Positions 23,304-30,969 of a stretch of DNA of 36,720 nucleotides are shown in pieces. Position 1 is the first letter of the stretch, and each line of letters begins with the position of its first letter. A model generated the notes under the pieces. That model was not told where the DNA came from, did not search any database, and saw only the letters and a list, made by a program, of their open reading frames with translations. The DNA is from Paracoccaceae bacterium (lineage in GTDB: Bacteria > Pseudomonadota > Alphaproteobacteria > Rhodobacterales > Rhodobacteraceae), in contig JAHQVS010000039.1 of the NCBI GenBank assembly GCA_019634215.1, positions 1-36,720 on the forward strand, in the 5' to 3' direction. Both the position numbers and the translations under genes were made by a program.

Positions 23304-24073
23304 GTGAGGTTCATCGTGAGAAGGATGATTTCTTCGTCGGGTATATGGGACGTTTGCCAGAGGCGACGCGGGGCGCGATAACGGCGTTTGTCGTCTGCTT
23401 TCTGGCGGCCTTCGTGGGGGGCGCATTGGCCTTGGGCGCGGCGCAGGGCGATCCGGGCGAGGCTGGCCCGGCAGGGGCGGTCACGCTGCGGGGGGTGATC
23501 TACGCCCAGCCCTACCCGCATCTGCGGATGCCACCCGAGGCGGGCCGTCCTCTGGGACGGACCATCGCCCTGAACAGCGCGCGCGGCAAACGCGGGGTGC
23601 AGGCGGAGGCGACGGAGTTGTTTGGTCAGACGGTCGAAGTGACTGGCGGGCGATTGCTGCGCGGCGAGGTCGAGACCCTGCAAGTGGGGTGGCGTCGGGG
23701 GGCGCACCGCATCGTTGCGGTTGAGGAGGAGATGGCGTCGCGGCTGACGCCTGTGGAGCCGCTTGGGCGTTGGCGGATCGCCGGAGAGATCTGCGATAGC
23801 AAATGTTATCTCGGGGTGATGCGCCCGGGCCGGGGGCTGGCGCATAAGGCTTGCGCCAATCTCTGCGTCATCGGTGGCGCGCCGGCAGTGTTTGTGGCGG
23901 CGGGGCCGATCGAGGGCGATGAGTTTCTGTTGCTCGCTGACGCAGGCGGCGGGCCGTTGCCGCCCGCCTATCGCGACCTCACCGCCTTGTTGATCTCGGT
24001 GGAGGGCGAGCTGGAGCGGCGGGGGGAGCTTCTGGTGTTTAAGGTCGATCTCTCGACCGCAGAGACACTGTGA
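23300..24073 (+). CDS. Membrane-anchored protein with paired CxxxC motifs
   Basis: A 257-residue protein starting at ATG 23300, which overlaps the previous stop (ATGA). One membrane segment lies at about 25-48. The following domain carries two spaced cysteine pairs, CDSKC (C165/C169) and CANLC (C185/C189), within GEICDSKCYLGVMRPG and GLAHKACANLCVIGG. The pairs are 15 residues apart, with a histidine (H182) between them. This arrangement could bind a metal, iron-sulphur centre or redox disulphides. Because it is translationally coupled to the Rieske/ferric-reductase fusion, an electron-transfer role is a reasonable inference. I do not recognise a named family. Confidence 0.72.
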   Translation: MSEVHREKDDFFVGYMGRLPEATRGAITAFVVCFLAAFVGGALALGAAQGDPGEAGPAGAVTLRGVIYAQPYPHLRMPPEAGRPLGRTIALNSARGKRGVQAEATELFGQTVEVTGGRLLRGEVETLQVGWRRGAHRIVAVEEEMASRLTPVEPLGRWRIAGEICDSKCYLGVMRPGRGLAHKACANLCVIGGAPAVFVAAGPIEGDEFLLLADAGGGPLPPAYRDLTALLISVEGELERRGELLVFKVDLSTAETL

Positions 24074-24300
24074 CGGGGGCGGTGATGGCGCGGCATCTTC
24101 TGGGCTTGGCGTTGGTGATGGCATTGGCTGCAGCCGGGTATTGGGCTTGGACGCAAGTGGGCGGTTGGCTACGCATCCCACCATTCAGGGACTTGCGGAT
24201 TGCTCTTACCGATTTGCGCCTCCCATTGCAGGTGCTGGCGGCGTTTTTGGTGGTCAGCGGCGCTGATTGGGTTTGGCGAAAGCTGTTCCCCGGTGCTTAA
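24070..24300 (+). CDS. Small membrane protein, last gene of the Rieske cluster
   Basis: A 76-residue protein starting at GTG 24070, overlapping the previous stop (GTGA); ATG 24085 is an alternative start. Two hydrophobic stretches are visible, HLLGLALVMALAAAGYWAW and PLQVLAAFLVVSGADWVW. It completes a run of five genes joined by very short gaps or 4-base overlaps. Function unknown; its place suggests a small subunit or anchor of the same membrane complex. Confidence 0.68.
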   Translation: MTGAVMARHLLGLALVMALAAAGYWAWTQVGGWLRIPPFRDLRIALTDLRLPLQVLAAFLVVSGADWVWRKLFPGA

Positions 24301-24488
24301 CCTTATCTGCGGGCGCGCGCGGGATATCTCACCGCACTGCCTGAAAACGACTCCCAATCGCCGTCTCTAGGCGCGACTGTGAGCGGAGTTGCGCTAGCTT
24401 GATGCCGCCGCCGCCAGCTCGATGTAACGATTTCCCTAGAAATGCATCGGATAGTTTGGGGTCGCTTTATTCAGGGGGCGAGGCCTTC

Positions 24489-25661
24489 ATGCAGTCTGGT
24501 GTGTTCTTCGCAGCGCCGCGCACGGCGGAGATTGAGTTTGGGGCTGGGCGTCTCGCCGGAATCGCCGAAGATGTGGCGCGAGTCGCTGGGGCGGGTGCGC
24601 CTGTTGTGGCGGTGGTGGACGCCGCGCTGATGTCGATTGGCCCGGGCGCTGATCTGGCGTCGGCTTTGGAAGCGGGCGGTTCGCCGGTGGCGCTGTATGT
24701 CGAAATTGCAGGGGAGCCGAAGGAGGCGCAGGTCGACGCCATCGCCGAAATTGCGCGAGCCATCGGTGCGCGGGCGGTGGTGGCCATGGGCGGTGGCGCC
24801 GCGCTGGACGCGGGGAAATTGGCGGCCTGTGTTGCGGCTGATGAGGCGCCAGCGCGGGGCTATGCGCTGGGGGCTGCGCCGCTGCCGTCACCCCGCCTGG
24901 GTTTGATCTGCATCCCGACCACGGCGGGCACTGGCTCAGAGGTCACACGCACGGCGGTGATCTCGACGGAGGATGGCGCAAAATTATGGTATTGGGGCGA
25001 GGCCCTGCAGCCAGATCTCGCGCTGCTTGATCCGTTGCTCACGCTGTCTCTGCCGCCGCACATCACCGCTTGGACTGGGCTGGACGCGTATGTTCATGCG
25101 CTGGAGGCGACAACCAATCATCACCGCTCCCCGGTGTCGGCGCTGCATGGCCACGCCGCATTGCGGCTGTTGGCTGCGCATTTGCCGGATGCGGTGGCCC
25201 GTCCGGACGATCTTGCGGCGCGCAGTGCGGTTCTGTGGGGCGCGACTCAGGCTGGTTTGGCGATCAATGTCGGTTCTACGGCTATCGCTCATTGCGTTAG
25301 CCACGCGCTGGGGACACTGGGGCCAGTGCACCATGGCTTGGCGACGGTGTTGGCGCAGGAGGCGGCGTTGGCATGGCAGGTCGAGGGTGAATTGAATGCG
25401 GGCGGCGAAGGGCCGTTTGCTGCGGTTGCTGCGGCTTCGGGGACGTCGCTTGCCGAGTTTCCGCAGTGGTTCAGCGACTTCATCTCCCGCTGCGATGTGG
25501 CGCGCCGTTTACCGCCCGGTTTCGCGGCGATCGGCGCGGAGGCGCTGGCGCGGGAGATGCTCGCCCCGGCCAATGCGCCAATGAAAGAGGCGACGTTACG
25601 CGTATTCGGGCCTGGTGAGGTCGAGGCGTTAGCGGCGCGGGTTATGGCGCTGGCGGCGTAA
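24489..25661 (+). CDS. Iron-containing (group III) alcohol dehydrogenase
   Basis: A 390-residue cytoplasmic dehydrogenase of normal family length. I chose ATG 24489 (MQSGVFFAAPRTAEIEFGAG) because alignment-like features begin there; an upstream ATG at 24399 adds 30 unusual residues. The nucleotide-binding loop is VAMGGGAALDAGK, a variant of the usual GGGSxxDxAK. CIPTTAGTGSEVTRTAV is the conserved substrate/nucleotide block. Metal ligands are likely the Asp and His of TGLDAYVHALEA and the histidines of IAHCVSHALG and VHHGLATVL. These enzymes reduce or oxidise small alcohols and aldehydes with NAD(P); some relatives are maleylacetate reductases. The substrate cannot be assigned. The ribosome-binding site is weak. 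Confidence 0.88.
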   Translation: MQSGVFFAAPRTAEIEFGAGRLAGIAEDVARVAGAGAPVVAVVDAALMSIGPGADLASALEAGGSPVALYVEIAGEPKEAQVDAIAEIARAIGARAVVAMGGGAALDAGKLAACVAADEAPARGYALGAAPLPSPRLGLICIPTTAGTGSEVTRTAVISTEDGAKLWYWGEALQPDLALLDPLLTLSLPPHITAWTGLDAYVHALEATTNHHRSPVSALHGHAALRLLAAHLPDAVARPDDLAARSAVLWGATQAGLAINVGSTAIAHCVSHALGTLGPVHHGLATVLAQEAALAWQVEGELNAGGEGPFAAVAAASGTSLAEFPQWFSDFISRCDVARRLPPGFAAIGAEALAREMLAPANAPMKEATLRVFGPGEVEALAARVMALAA

Positions 25662-25779
25662 ACTAAGGGTTTACGGGATCGTTGCGTTTCGCGCGCCAGA
25701 CTGTCTCTTCCAAAAGGGGTAGTCGATTGGTTTAGTCGGCTTAGTTTCCTTGGCATCAACACTGTCACTGGAGGCTGTT

Positions 25780-26718
25780 ATGAGCTGGAATCCTGCTCTC
25801 GATCCACACTGCCCCACCGGCGACGAGGTCGACGCCATCGAGACCATGATTGTCCCGCGCGCCCGCGATCTCGGCGAATTCGAGGTGCGGCGGGCGTTGC
25901 CGTCACCGAAACGGCAGATGGTCGGGCCGTTCATCTTCTTTGACCAGATGGGCCCGGTTGAGTTTCTGACCGATCAGGGCATCGACGTTCGTCCGCACCC
26001 ACATATCGGCCTCGCCACCGTCACCTACCTGTACCAAGGCGCGATCCGGCATCGCGACAGCGTGGGCTCGAATCTGGAGATTGAGCCGGGCGCAGTGAAT
26101 TGGATGATCGCTGGCAAGGGAATTACCCATTCCGAGCGGACCAGCGCCGAGCGTCGGCAGGCGGAGCGGAATCCGCTGTATGGCATTCAGACCTGGGTGG
26201 CGTTGCCCGAGGGTGATGAAGACACCGATCCTGGATTTGAGCATCAGCCCAAGGACTCGCTGCCGTTTCTGGAGGGGGAAGGCAAGCAGGTCCGGCTGAT
26301 CCTGGGCTCGCTCTATGGTGAGCGCGCGCCGGTTAAGACCTTTTCAGAGATGTTCTACGCCGATGCGGTGCTAGAGGCGGGCGCCAAGCTGCCGCTGCCG
26401 CCCGAGCATGAAGATCGCGGCGTCTACATCTCGTCAGGCGCAGTAGAGATTGCAGGGCAGCGTTTCGAAGCAGGGCGGATGATGGTGTTCCGGCCTGGCG
26501 ATGAGATCACGATCACGGCGCTGGAGTCGTCGCGATTGATGCTGCTCGGCGGGGAGACGCTGAACGGACCGCGGTACATCTGGTGGAACTTCGTCGCGTC
26601 TAGCCAGGAGAAGATCGACGCCGCCAAGGAGGCCTGGCGCGCCGGAGATTGGGAGCATGGCCGCTTCCAATTGCCGCCGGACGATCATGACGAGCATATT
26701 CCGCTGCCGGAGAAGTGA
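25780..26718 (+). CDS. Pirin family protein (bicupin)
   Basis: A 312-residue cupin protein. ATG 25780 has CTGGAGG 6 bases upstream; an in-frame TTG at 25750 is less likely. The N-terminal cupin shows the pirin metal site: VRPHPHIGLATVTYLYQG supplies two histidines, and GKGITHSER adds a further histidine. FFDQMGPVEF and QTWVALPEGDEDTDP are characteristic pirin blocks. A second cupin follows (ALEAGAKLPLPPEHEDRGVYI region in pieces) and ends with GPRYIWWNFVAS. Bacterial pirins bind iron or other metals and some act as quercetinases or metabolic modulators. It is a stand-alone gene. Confidence 0.93.
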   Translation: MSWNPALDPHCPTGDEVDAIETMIVPRARDLGEFEVRRALPSPKRQMVGPFIFFDQMGPVEFLTDQGIDVRPHPHIGLATVTYLYQGAIRHRDSVGSNLEIEPGAVNWMIAGKGITHSERTSAERRQAERNPLYGIQTWVALPEGDEDTDPGFEHQPKDSLPFLEGEGKQVRLILGSLYGERAPVKTFSEMFYADAVLEAGAKLPLPPEHEDRGVYISSGAVEIAGQRFEAGRMMVFRPGDEITITALESSRLMLLGGETLNGPRYIWWNFVASSQEKIDAAKEAWRAGDWEHGRFQLPPDDHDEHIPLPEK

Positions 26719-26788
26719 GTCGCAGCATCTATGCGCCTGAACAAGCGGCGTGTTGGGTGGGAATCGATCCGTCTGGCGCGCTCACCCT

Positions 26789-27508
26789 TTATGCAGTGCT
26801 GCGCTCGCGTCCCGCGCGGTAAATGCCGACGAGTTCGTCGTACCAGTTGGCGGAGTCGATTCGAGCTGAGAGGCGTTCGGGAGGCAAAGGCGATGAGGTG
26901 ATGACGGTGAGCTCCGGCGCGGCGACACAGCCGGCGATCTCGGCTATTCGTCGCCGCGCCCAGGCTGCGTCGATGGTTTTCACCGCGCCCCGCGCTTTTG
27001 GGTGTTTGGGGTCTAGCTTTTTGGCAAACCCCTTCGGCGCTGAGGGCGACATCGCCGCAAGGCTGGCGGCGAAGCGCTCCTCTCCCAATTCAGTGCGCAG
27101 CGCCGCCAGTTTGGCGGGTGTGCGCTCCTTGGCAGGGAGCAGCTTGTCGAGCGGCACGGCCTGTTCGGTCGGCTCCGCGCCTTGGGCGATTTCGAGGATG
27201 CGCTGCTTCGCCCAGGCGGTGTTCACCTCTTTAGCGGCAACCTTCGCCTTAGGGTGATTCGGGTCGAACTTCTTCACCAAGGCGCACAAAGTCGCCGCCT
27301 TGAAGCACCCCAAACTCAGCACGAATTGCTTTTCACCAATATGTTTCAGCGTTGCGCGTAAAGCTTCGGCCGTGAAGGCTTTGCTTTTCATGGCCTTTTC
27401 GAACAACGAAACGGCTTGCTTGCGCAGTTCAACACGAATGCCAGCAAAAGCGGCGGGTTCAACCGCCATGAACTTGAAGATTGCCGTCGGGCTGAAAACC
27501 GCATCCAT
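26789..27508 (-). CDS. Uncharacterised protein with an internal duplication
   Basis: A 239-residue basic, alanine-rich helical protein that I do not recognise. Two similar units of about 62 residues are visible at about 49-110 and 133-194. Each ends in the same pattern: KKFDPNHPKAKVAAKEV then TAWAKQRILEIA, and KKLDPKHPKARGAVKTI then AAWARRRIAEIA. Its start overlaps the 3' end of the ParA-like gene by 50 bases, with GAGGAG inside that gene about 11 bases upstream, so translation is coupled. The charge and repeated helical units would fit nucleic-acid or protein binding, which is inference only. It is the last gene of the minus-strand cassette. Confidence 0.65.
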   Translation of the reverse strand: MDAVFSPTAIFKFMAVEPAAFAGIRVELRKQAVSLFEKAMKSKAFTAEALRATLKHIGEKQFVLSLGCFKAATLCALVKKFDPNHPKAKVAAKEVNTAWAKQRILEIAQGAEPTEQAVPLDKLLPAKERTPAKLAALRTELGEERFAASLAAMSPSAPKGFAKKLDPKHPKARGAVKTIDAAWARRRIAEIAGCVAAPELTVITSSPLPPERLSARIDSANWYDELVGIYRAGRERSTA

Positions 27509-28385
27509 TTGGTAAAATTCTCCTCACTTCTTCACTCAGCGCATGAAGCGGCTGTGCGAAGTCTCTCCACTTTGCATTGTAAGACATCCGCCCGGTGTTC
27601 GTAAACGTGACTGACTGACTCATTGCCTCCGGCACATGAACCATCTCAGGCATTTCGACCTGAAAGACACGATAAGTCCCACCCGGCTTGTTGGCGTTCT
27701 CACGCAGCAGCGACTTGTAAGTGCGCTGATGCCGGGAACGCGCTTTTACGCGTGTGAAGAGCACCCATGGTTTCTTATTATCATCGGGTTCGCCGAAGAT
27801 AGAATCAATAAAGGCTGGAACTCCTTGAGTCGATACGAAATCTGGGATCGTTGGCATGATCATCAGGTCAGCTAATTTAATCGCTGCTTCTGTTGCGGCT
27901 GAAATTCCCGGCGCGCAGTCAAATAAAATATAATCGAACCGCTTACGCAGATTCGTTATGTCTCGCGCTAAGATCTTGCGGATCTCGCCTTCGATTTCCT
28001 CCCAACTTATGCCAGCCTTTGTAAGCTGCACAATTATTTTCTGCTCAACGTGGCGCAAGTTTGGCGTAGCGCAGATTATGGAAAGGCTGAGTTGTTCATC
28101 ATCATGCAAGACGCTGGAGACGGACCGGCGGATGATGTCTGAGATGCGCCTAGACTTACGCTCAAGCAGCCTGGCGTTGAGGTAGCTTTCAATTGTTCGG
28201 CCTGTTTCACTAAGATTTTGCAGAATTCTTGGGCCAGCGATTGAAAAGCTGGTGTTGCCCTGAGCGTCCAAGTCAATGATCAGAACTTCCGCGCCTTGGG
28301 TGGCGAGCGTTTCTCCTAAAGCGATGGCGGTTGTAGTCTTGCCGACGCCGCCCGTCATATTCGCGATGGCGATCACTGCGCTCAT
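27459..28385 (-). CDS. ParA/MinD-like P-loop ATPase (atypical)
   Basis: A 308-residue protein of the ParA-MinD ATPase group. The Walker A region reads NMTGGVGKTTTA: the catalytic K16 is present, but the signature lysine that normally opens the deviant motif (KGGVGKT) is threonine. Further landmarks are LIIDLDAQGNTS and YILFDCAPGISAATEAA. The segment between about 60 and 150 is longer and more charged than in plasmid ParA. There is no ParB gene nearby, so classical partitioning is unlikely. The gene is visibly more AT-rich than the rest of the window. It lies 14 bases after the PD-(D/E)XK-like gene with a poor ribosome-binding site. Positioning, regulatory or defence roles are all possible. 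Confidence 0.85.
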   Translation of the reverse strand: MSAVIAIANMTGGVGKTTTAIALGETLATQGAEVLIIDLDAQGNTSFSIAGPRILQNLSETGRTIESYLNARLLERKSRRISDIIRRSVSSVLHDDEQLSLSIICATPNLRHVEQKIIVQLTKAGISWEEIEGEIRKILARDITNLRKRFDYILFDCAPGISAATEAAIKLADLMIMPTIPDFVSTQGVPAFIDSIFGEPDDNKKPWVLFTRVKARSRHQRTYKSLLRENANKPGGTYRVFQVEMPEMVHVPEAMSQSVTFTNTGRMSYNAKWRDFAQPLHALSEEVRRILPNGCGFQPDGNLQVHGG

Positions 28386-28399
28386 TTTTGTTTCAACCG

Positions 28400-29209
28400 C
28401 TAGACTCCGAGTAACCTTGCCAACCGTTTCTGATTTTCATCAGTCAGGCGGGCTTCCAGGAAGCCGTCTACAATGGCCAGAGGGGTGTTTTTGCGGCGGG
28501 CGTCGACCAGAATCTCATAGCTCTCCGGGTCGCCGGGCTCTCGCATCAGGATTAGACCCACCCCATGAGAGATGCATTGCGCGCGAATATCCTCAAGACG
28601 CACGGTGTGAGGCGAATTCTCAGGCAGATGCCAAACCAGGTGGCCGTAATGGGTGAAACGGGTCTGGGCTAAGGCTTCGTGTACGGCCTGGACGTTGCAG
28701 CCGTTTTCGGTTTTTAACTCAAAGGCGTGCAGATCCAGTTGTTTTTGCGGCTGAAACCGATAGCGCAGCAGCGTGACCAGGATAAAGTCGGGCCGGGCCC
28801 ATTGGCCGCGCCTGGGGCCGCGCTGGGAGGTGTCTTCCAGGATGAAATGGCTGCCTGAGGGCAGGTCGAGGCCGGTTTGAAATGCGGTTTCCAGATAGTT
28901 CTCCAGAAACGGCATTAAATCGGCTTCGGTGATGGGGAGCGTTTGAGAGATGAGCGGGTGCGGCGGATCGTCTGGATCTTGGATCAGATAGACTTGTCCC
29001 CCGGGGCCTCGGGCGCGGCCGATTTTGCCATCTGCGATCAGCTGATCCCGGATCTTGAAATATTCTTGTTGGGTGACGCGACGCTCGACTGTTCGAGATA
29101 GGGAGAGGCGCACCATGCGATTCAGCACTGGCGCGCCGTCGTCCGGCAGCAGGCTAAGCATCTGCTCATCCAGCATCATATCCTCACTGCGCAGTGGTGA
29201 TTGATCCAT
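28400..29209 (-). CDS. Predicted PD-(D/E)XK-fold protein with an N-terminal winged-helix-like region
   Basis: A 269-residue protein without a recognised name. Residues about 28-80 look like a winged helix (SRTVERRVTQQEYFKIRDQL followed by a short beta wing). The central part has the layout of a PD-(D/E)XK nuclease-like core: RPDFILVTLLRYRF supplies the Asp, DLHAFELKTENG the E-x-K, and EALAQTRFTHYGHLVW the following helix with Gln. This core is shared by restriction-type endonucleases and many DNA-repair proteins. It is the first gene of a three-gene minus-strand cassette with the ParA-like ATPase. A nuclease in such a cassette could act in defence or DNA processing; this is inference. Confidence 0.6.
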   Translation of the reverse strand: MDQSPLRSEDMMLDEQMLSLLPDDGAPVLNRMVRLSLSRTVERRVTQQEYFKIRDQLIADGKIGRARGPGGQVYLIQDPDDPPHPLISQTLPITEADLMPFLENYLETAFQTGLDLPSGSHFILEDTSQRGPRRGQWARPDFILVTLLRYRFQPQKQLDLHAFELKTENGCNVQAVHEALAQTRFTHYGHLVWHLPENSPHTVRLEDIRAQCISHGVGLILMREPGDPESYEILVDARRKNTPLAIVDGFLEARLTDENQKRLARLLGV

Positions 29210-29348
29210 AGTAACCTATTCCTGCCCATTAAGACAGCGGGCGGTGTGCGCAGGGGAAAGGGCTGACTAGATGTTGGGAGCAATTGCTGGTGAAGACGGC
29301 CCGCTTTCTGACACGGGATCAGCTTAACCGTAGTTTTTGACGTTTATC

Positions 29349-30911
29349 TTACAGTAGCGGCCCGGTTTCGAGGTCTTCGGCGGACAGGGGCTGTTTCGGG
29401 CGGCTCATGGCGTAGCGGGTGACCCAGAGCAGCCGCTCCTGGGCGCGGGTGATCGCGACATAAGCCAAGCGGCGCCAGAGCGGGACGCCGGCCTCGATCC
29501 GCCCAGCGCGGGCTGCGGCGAACAGATCGGGCGCGAACACCTGCACAGTCTCCCATTGCGAGCCCTGAGCCTTGTGGATGGTGCAGGCGGCGCCGTGCAG
29601 GAACGAGGCGCCCATGCGGGCGGCGGTGGGGATGAACGGCTCCTCCTCGCCCGGCTTCTCAATCTGAATGATTGCCGAGACCCCGATTTTCGGCTTTGGC
29701 GCGCCGACGATATAGAGATTAGCGAAGCCGGGCTTTTTCCCTGGCCCGCGCCAGAACGCCTGGGCGCCCTTTACTAGCCCGGCGGCCTCCAGGTCGATGC
29801 GTTTGTTGCGCTGCTTCGCCGGCAGCTCCAGCCCGTCACAGATCAGGGGTTCGCCGGGGGCCAGCTCGTCTTCGGCGAGGCCATGGGTGGCGCGGAAGGC
29901 GTGGATCAGGCGGATGCGGGTGGCGTTGCGCCAGACCAGGACCGGAGAGCGGGCCATCACGTCGGCGTCGACCCGGGGGGCTACCTGCACCCGCTCGTCG
30001 TGGGCGGCGGCGTCGCGCACCAGATCCTCGAAGGCGTTGAAGGCTATGTCCTCCTGCAACGCGTAGGCGAGGTCGATGATCGGGTTGCCTTCGGCTTGGC
30101 GATGCACGCGGGAGAGGCGTTTGATGTCCGGCGCGGGGAGCTTGTCGAACGGCATAGCGCCGTCTTGACCGACGGGGGCGAGTTGGGCCGGGTCGCCGAA
30201 CAGGATGACGAGGCCGAAAATCTCGCGCAGATCGGCGAGCTGTTGATCGTCCAGCATCGAGGATTCGTCGACGAGGCCGATGGCGAGGGCGTCATCGCGG
30301 CGTTTCCAGCCTGTGATGAAGTTAGAGCCGCGCACGCCGATGGTGGCGAGGGCGCCAGGGACGGAGTTGGTTTCCTTGAAGAAGGCCAATGCGCGGTCAA
30401 GCATCTCGTCAGTGACGTTTGCGGCGCCGGTGGGGCGGCTTGAGGCGGTGGGCTCGGCGAGCCATTGCGCGATCGCCTCATAGTCCGGGTCGTAGACCGG
30501 GGAGTAAATGATGCGGTGAATCGTGGTTGCGGCGACGCCCCGGGTGCGGAGCACGCTGGCGGCTTTGTTGGTGGGGGCCACGACAGCGAAGGTGACGCGG
30601 GGCCGTTTGGAGCGCCGCCCCTCCCATTCATGCGCCACTTGTTTCGCGCCTGCCGAGATCAATCGTCCCACCAGCCACGCCAGAAGATGGGTTTTGCCGC
30701 TACCGGCCTTGCCGAGCACGGCGACGATGCGGCCCGGACCGTCCTGCTCGACGGTGTCGGCTGTCTCGGCGGCCAGATCGACCCCGGCGGTTTCCAGCGC
30801 CTCGGCGACCAGCGCCAGGGCGTCGCGCTGATCGTCGGAGAAATCCGCCGGGGCGATGTCGGCGATATCTGGCGAAGCGGCGGAGGTCGGGTCGAGGGGG
30901 AGAGCGCACAT
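29349..30911 (-). CDS. RecD-like superfamily 1B DNA helicase
   Basis: A helicase of about 520 residues. ATG 30911 is used; GTG 30926 would add five residues, and neither has a clear ribosome-binding site. Motif I is VLGKAGSGKTHLL, motif II is LVDESSML, motif III is LFGDPAQLAPVGQ, motif IV is near SRVHRQAEGNPI, motif V is TIHKAQGSQW, and motif VI is YVAITRAQERLLWV. The order and the UvrD_C_2-like end match RecD/TraA-type helicases that move 5' to 3' on single-stranded DNA. No RecB/RecC partner is present. It lies downstream of the pentapeptide-repeat gene on the same strand with a 58-base gap. Confidence 0.92.
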   Translation of the reverse strand: MCALPLDPTSAASPDIADIAPADFSDDQRDALALVAEALETAGVDLAAETADTVEQDGPGRIVAVLGKAGSGKTHLLAWLVGRLISAGAKQVAHEWEGRRSKRPRVTFAVVAPTNKAASVLRTRGVAATTIHRIIYSPVYDPDYEAIAQWLAEPTASSRPTGAANVTDEMLDRALAFFKETNSVPGALATIGVRGSNFITGWKRRDDALAIGLVDESSMLDDQQLADLREIFGLVILFGDPAQLAPVGQDGAMPFDKLPAPDIKRLSRVHRQAEGNPIIDLAYALQEDIAFNAFEDLVRDAAAHDERVQVAPRVDADVMARSPVLVWRNATRIRLIHAFRATHGLAEDELAPGEPLICDGLELPAKQRNKRIDLEAAGLVKGAQAFWRGPGKKPGFANLYIVGAPKPKIGVSAIIQIEKPGEEEPFIPTAARMGASFLHGAACTIHKAQGSQWETVQVFAPDLFAAARAGRIEAGVPLWRRLAYVAITRAQERLLWVTRYAMSRPKQPLSAEDLETGPLL

Positions 30912-30969
30912 GTAGCGGTGATACACCGCGCGCGCCTCGGCGGAAACCGCCGGGACGCGCTTGGAAAAG

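Noticed and set aside
26823-27257. Plus-strand frame of 144 residues opposite the duplicated-unit protein
   Set aside because: The minus-strand frame shows an internal duplication at protein level and is coupled to the ParA-like gene; the plus-strand one has neither.
27459-28385. Plasmid partition locus
   Set aside because: There is no parB, no centromere-like repeats and no replication gene nearby, and the signature lysine is missing.
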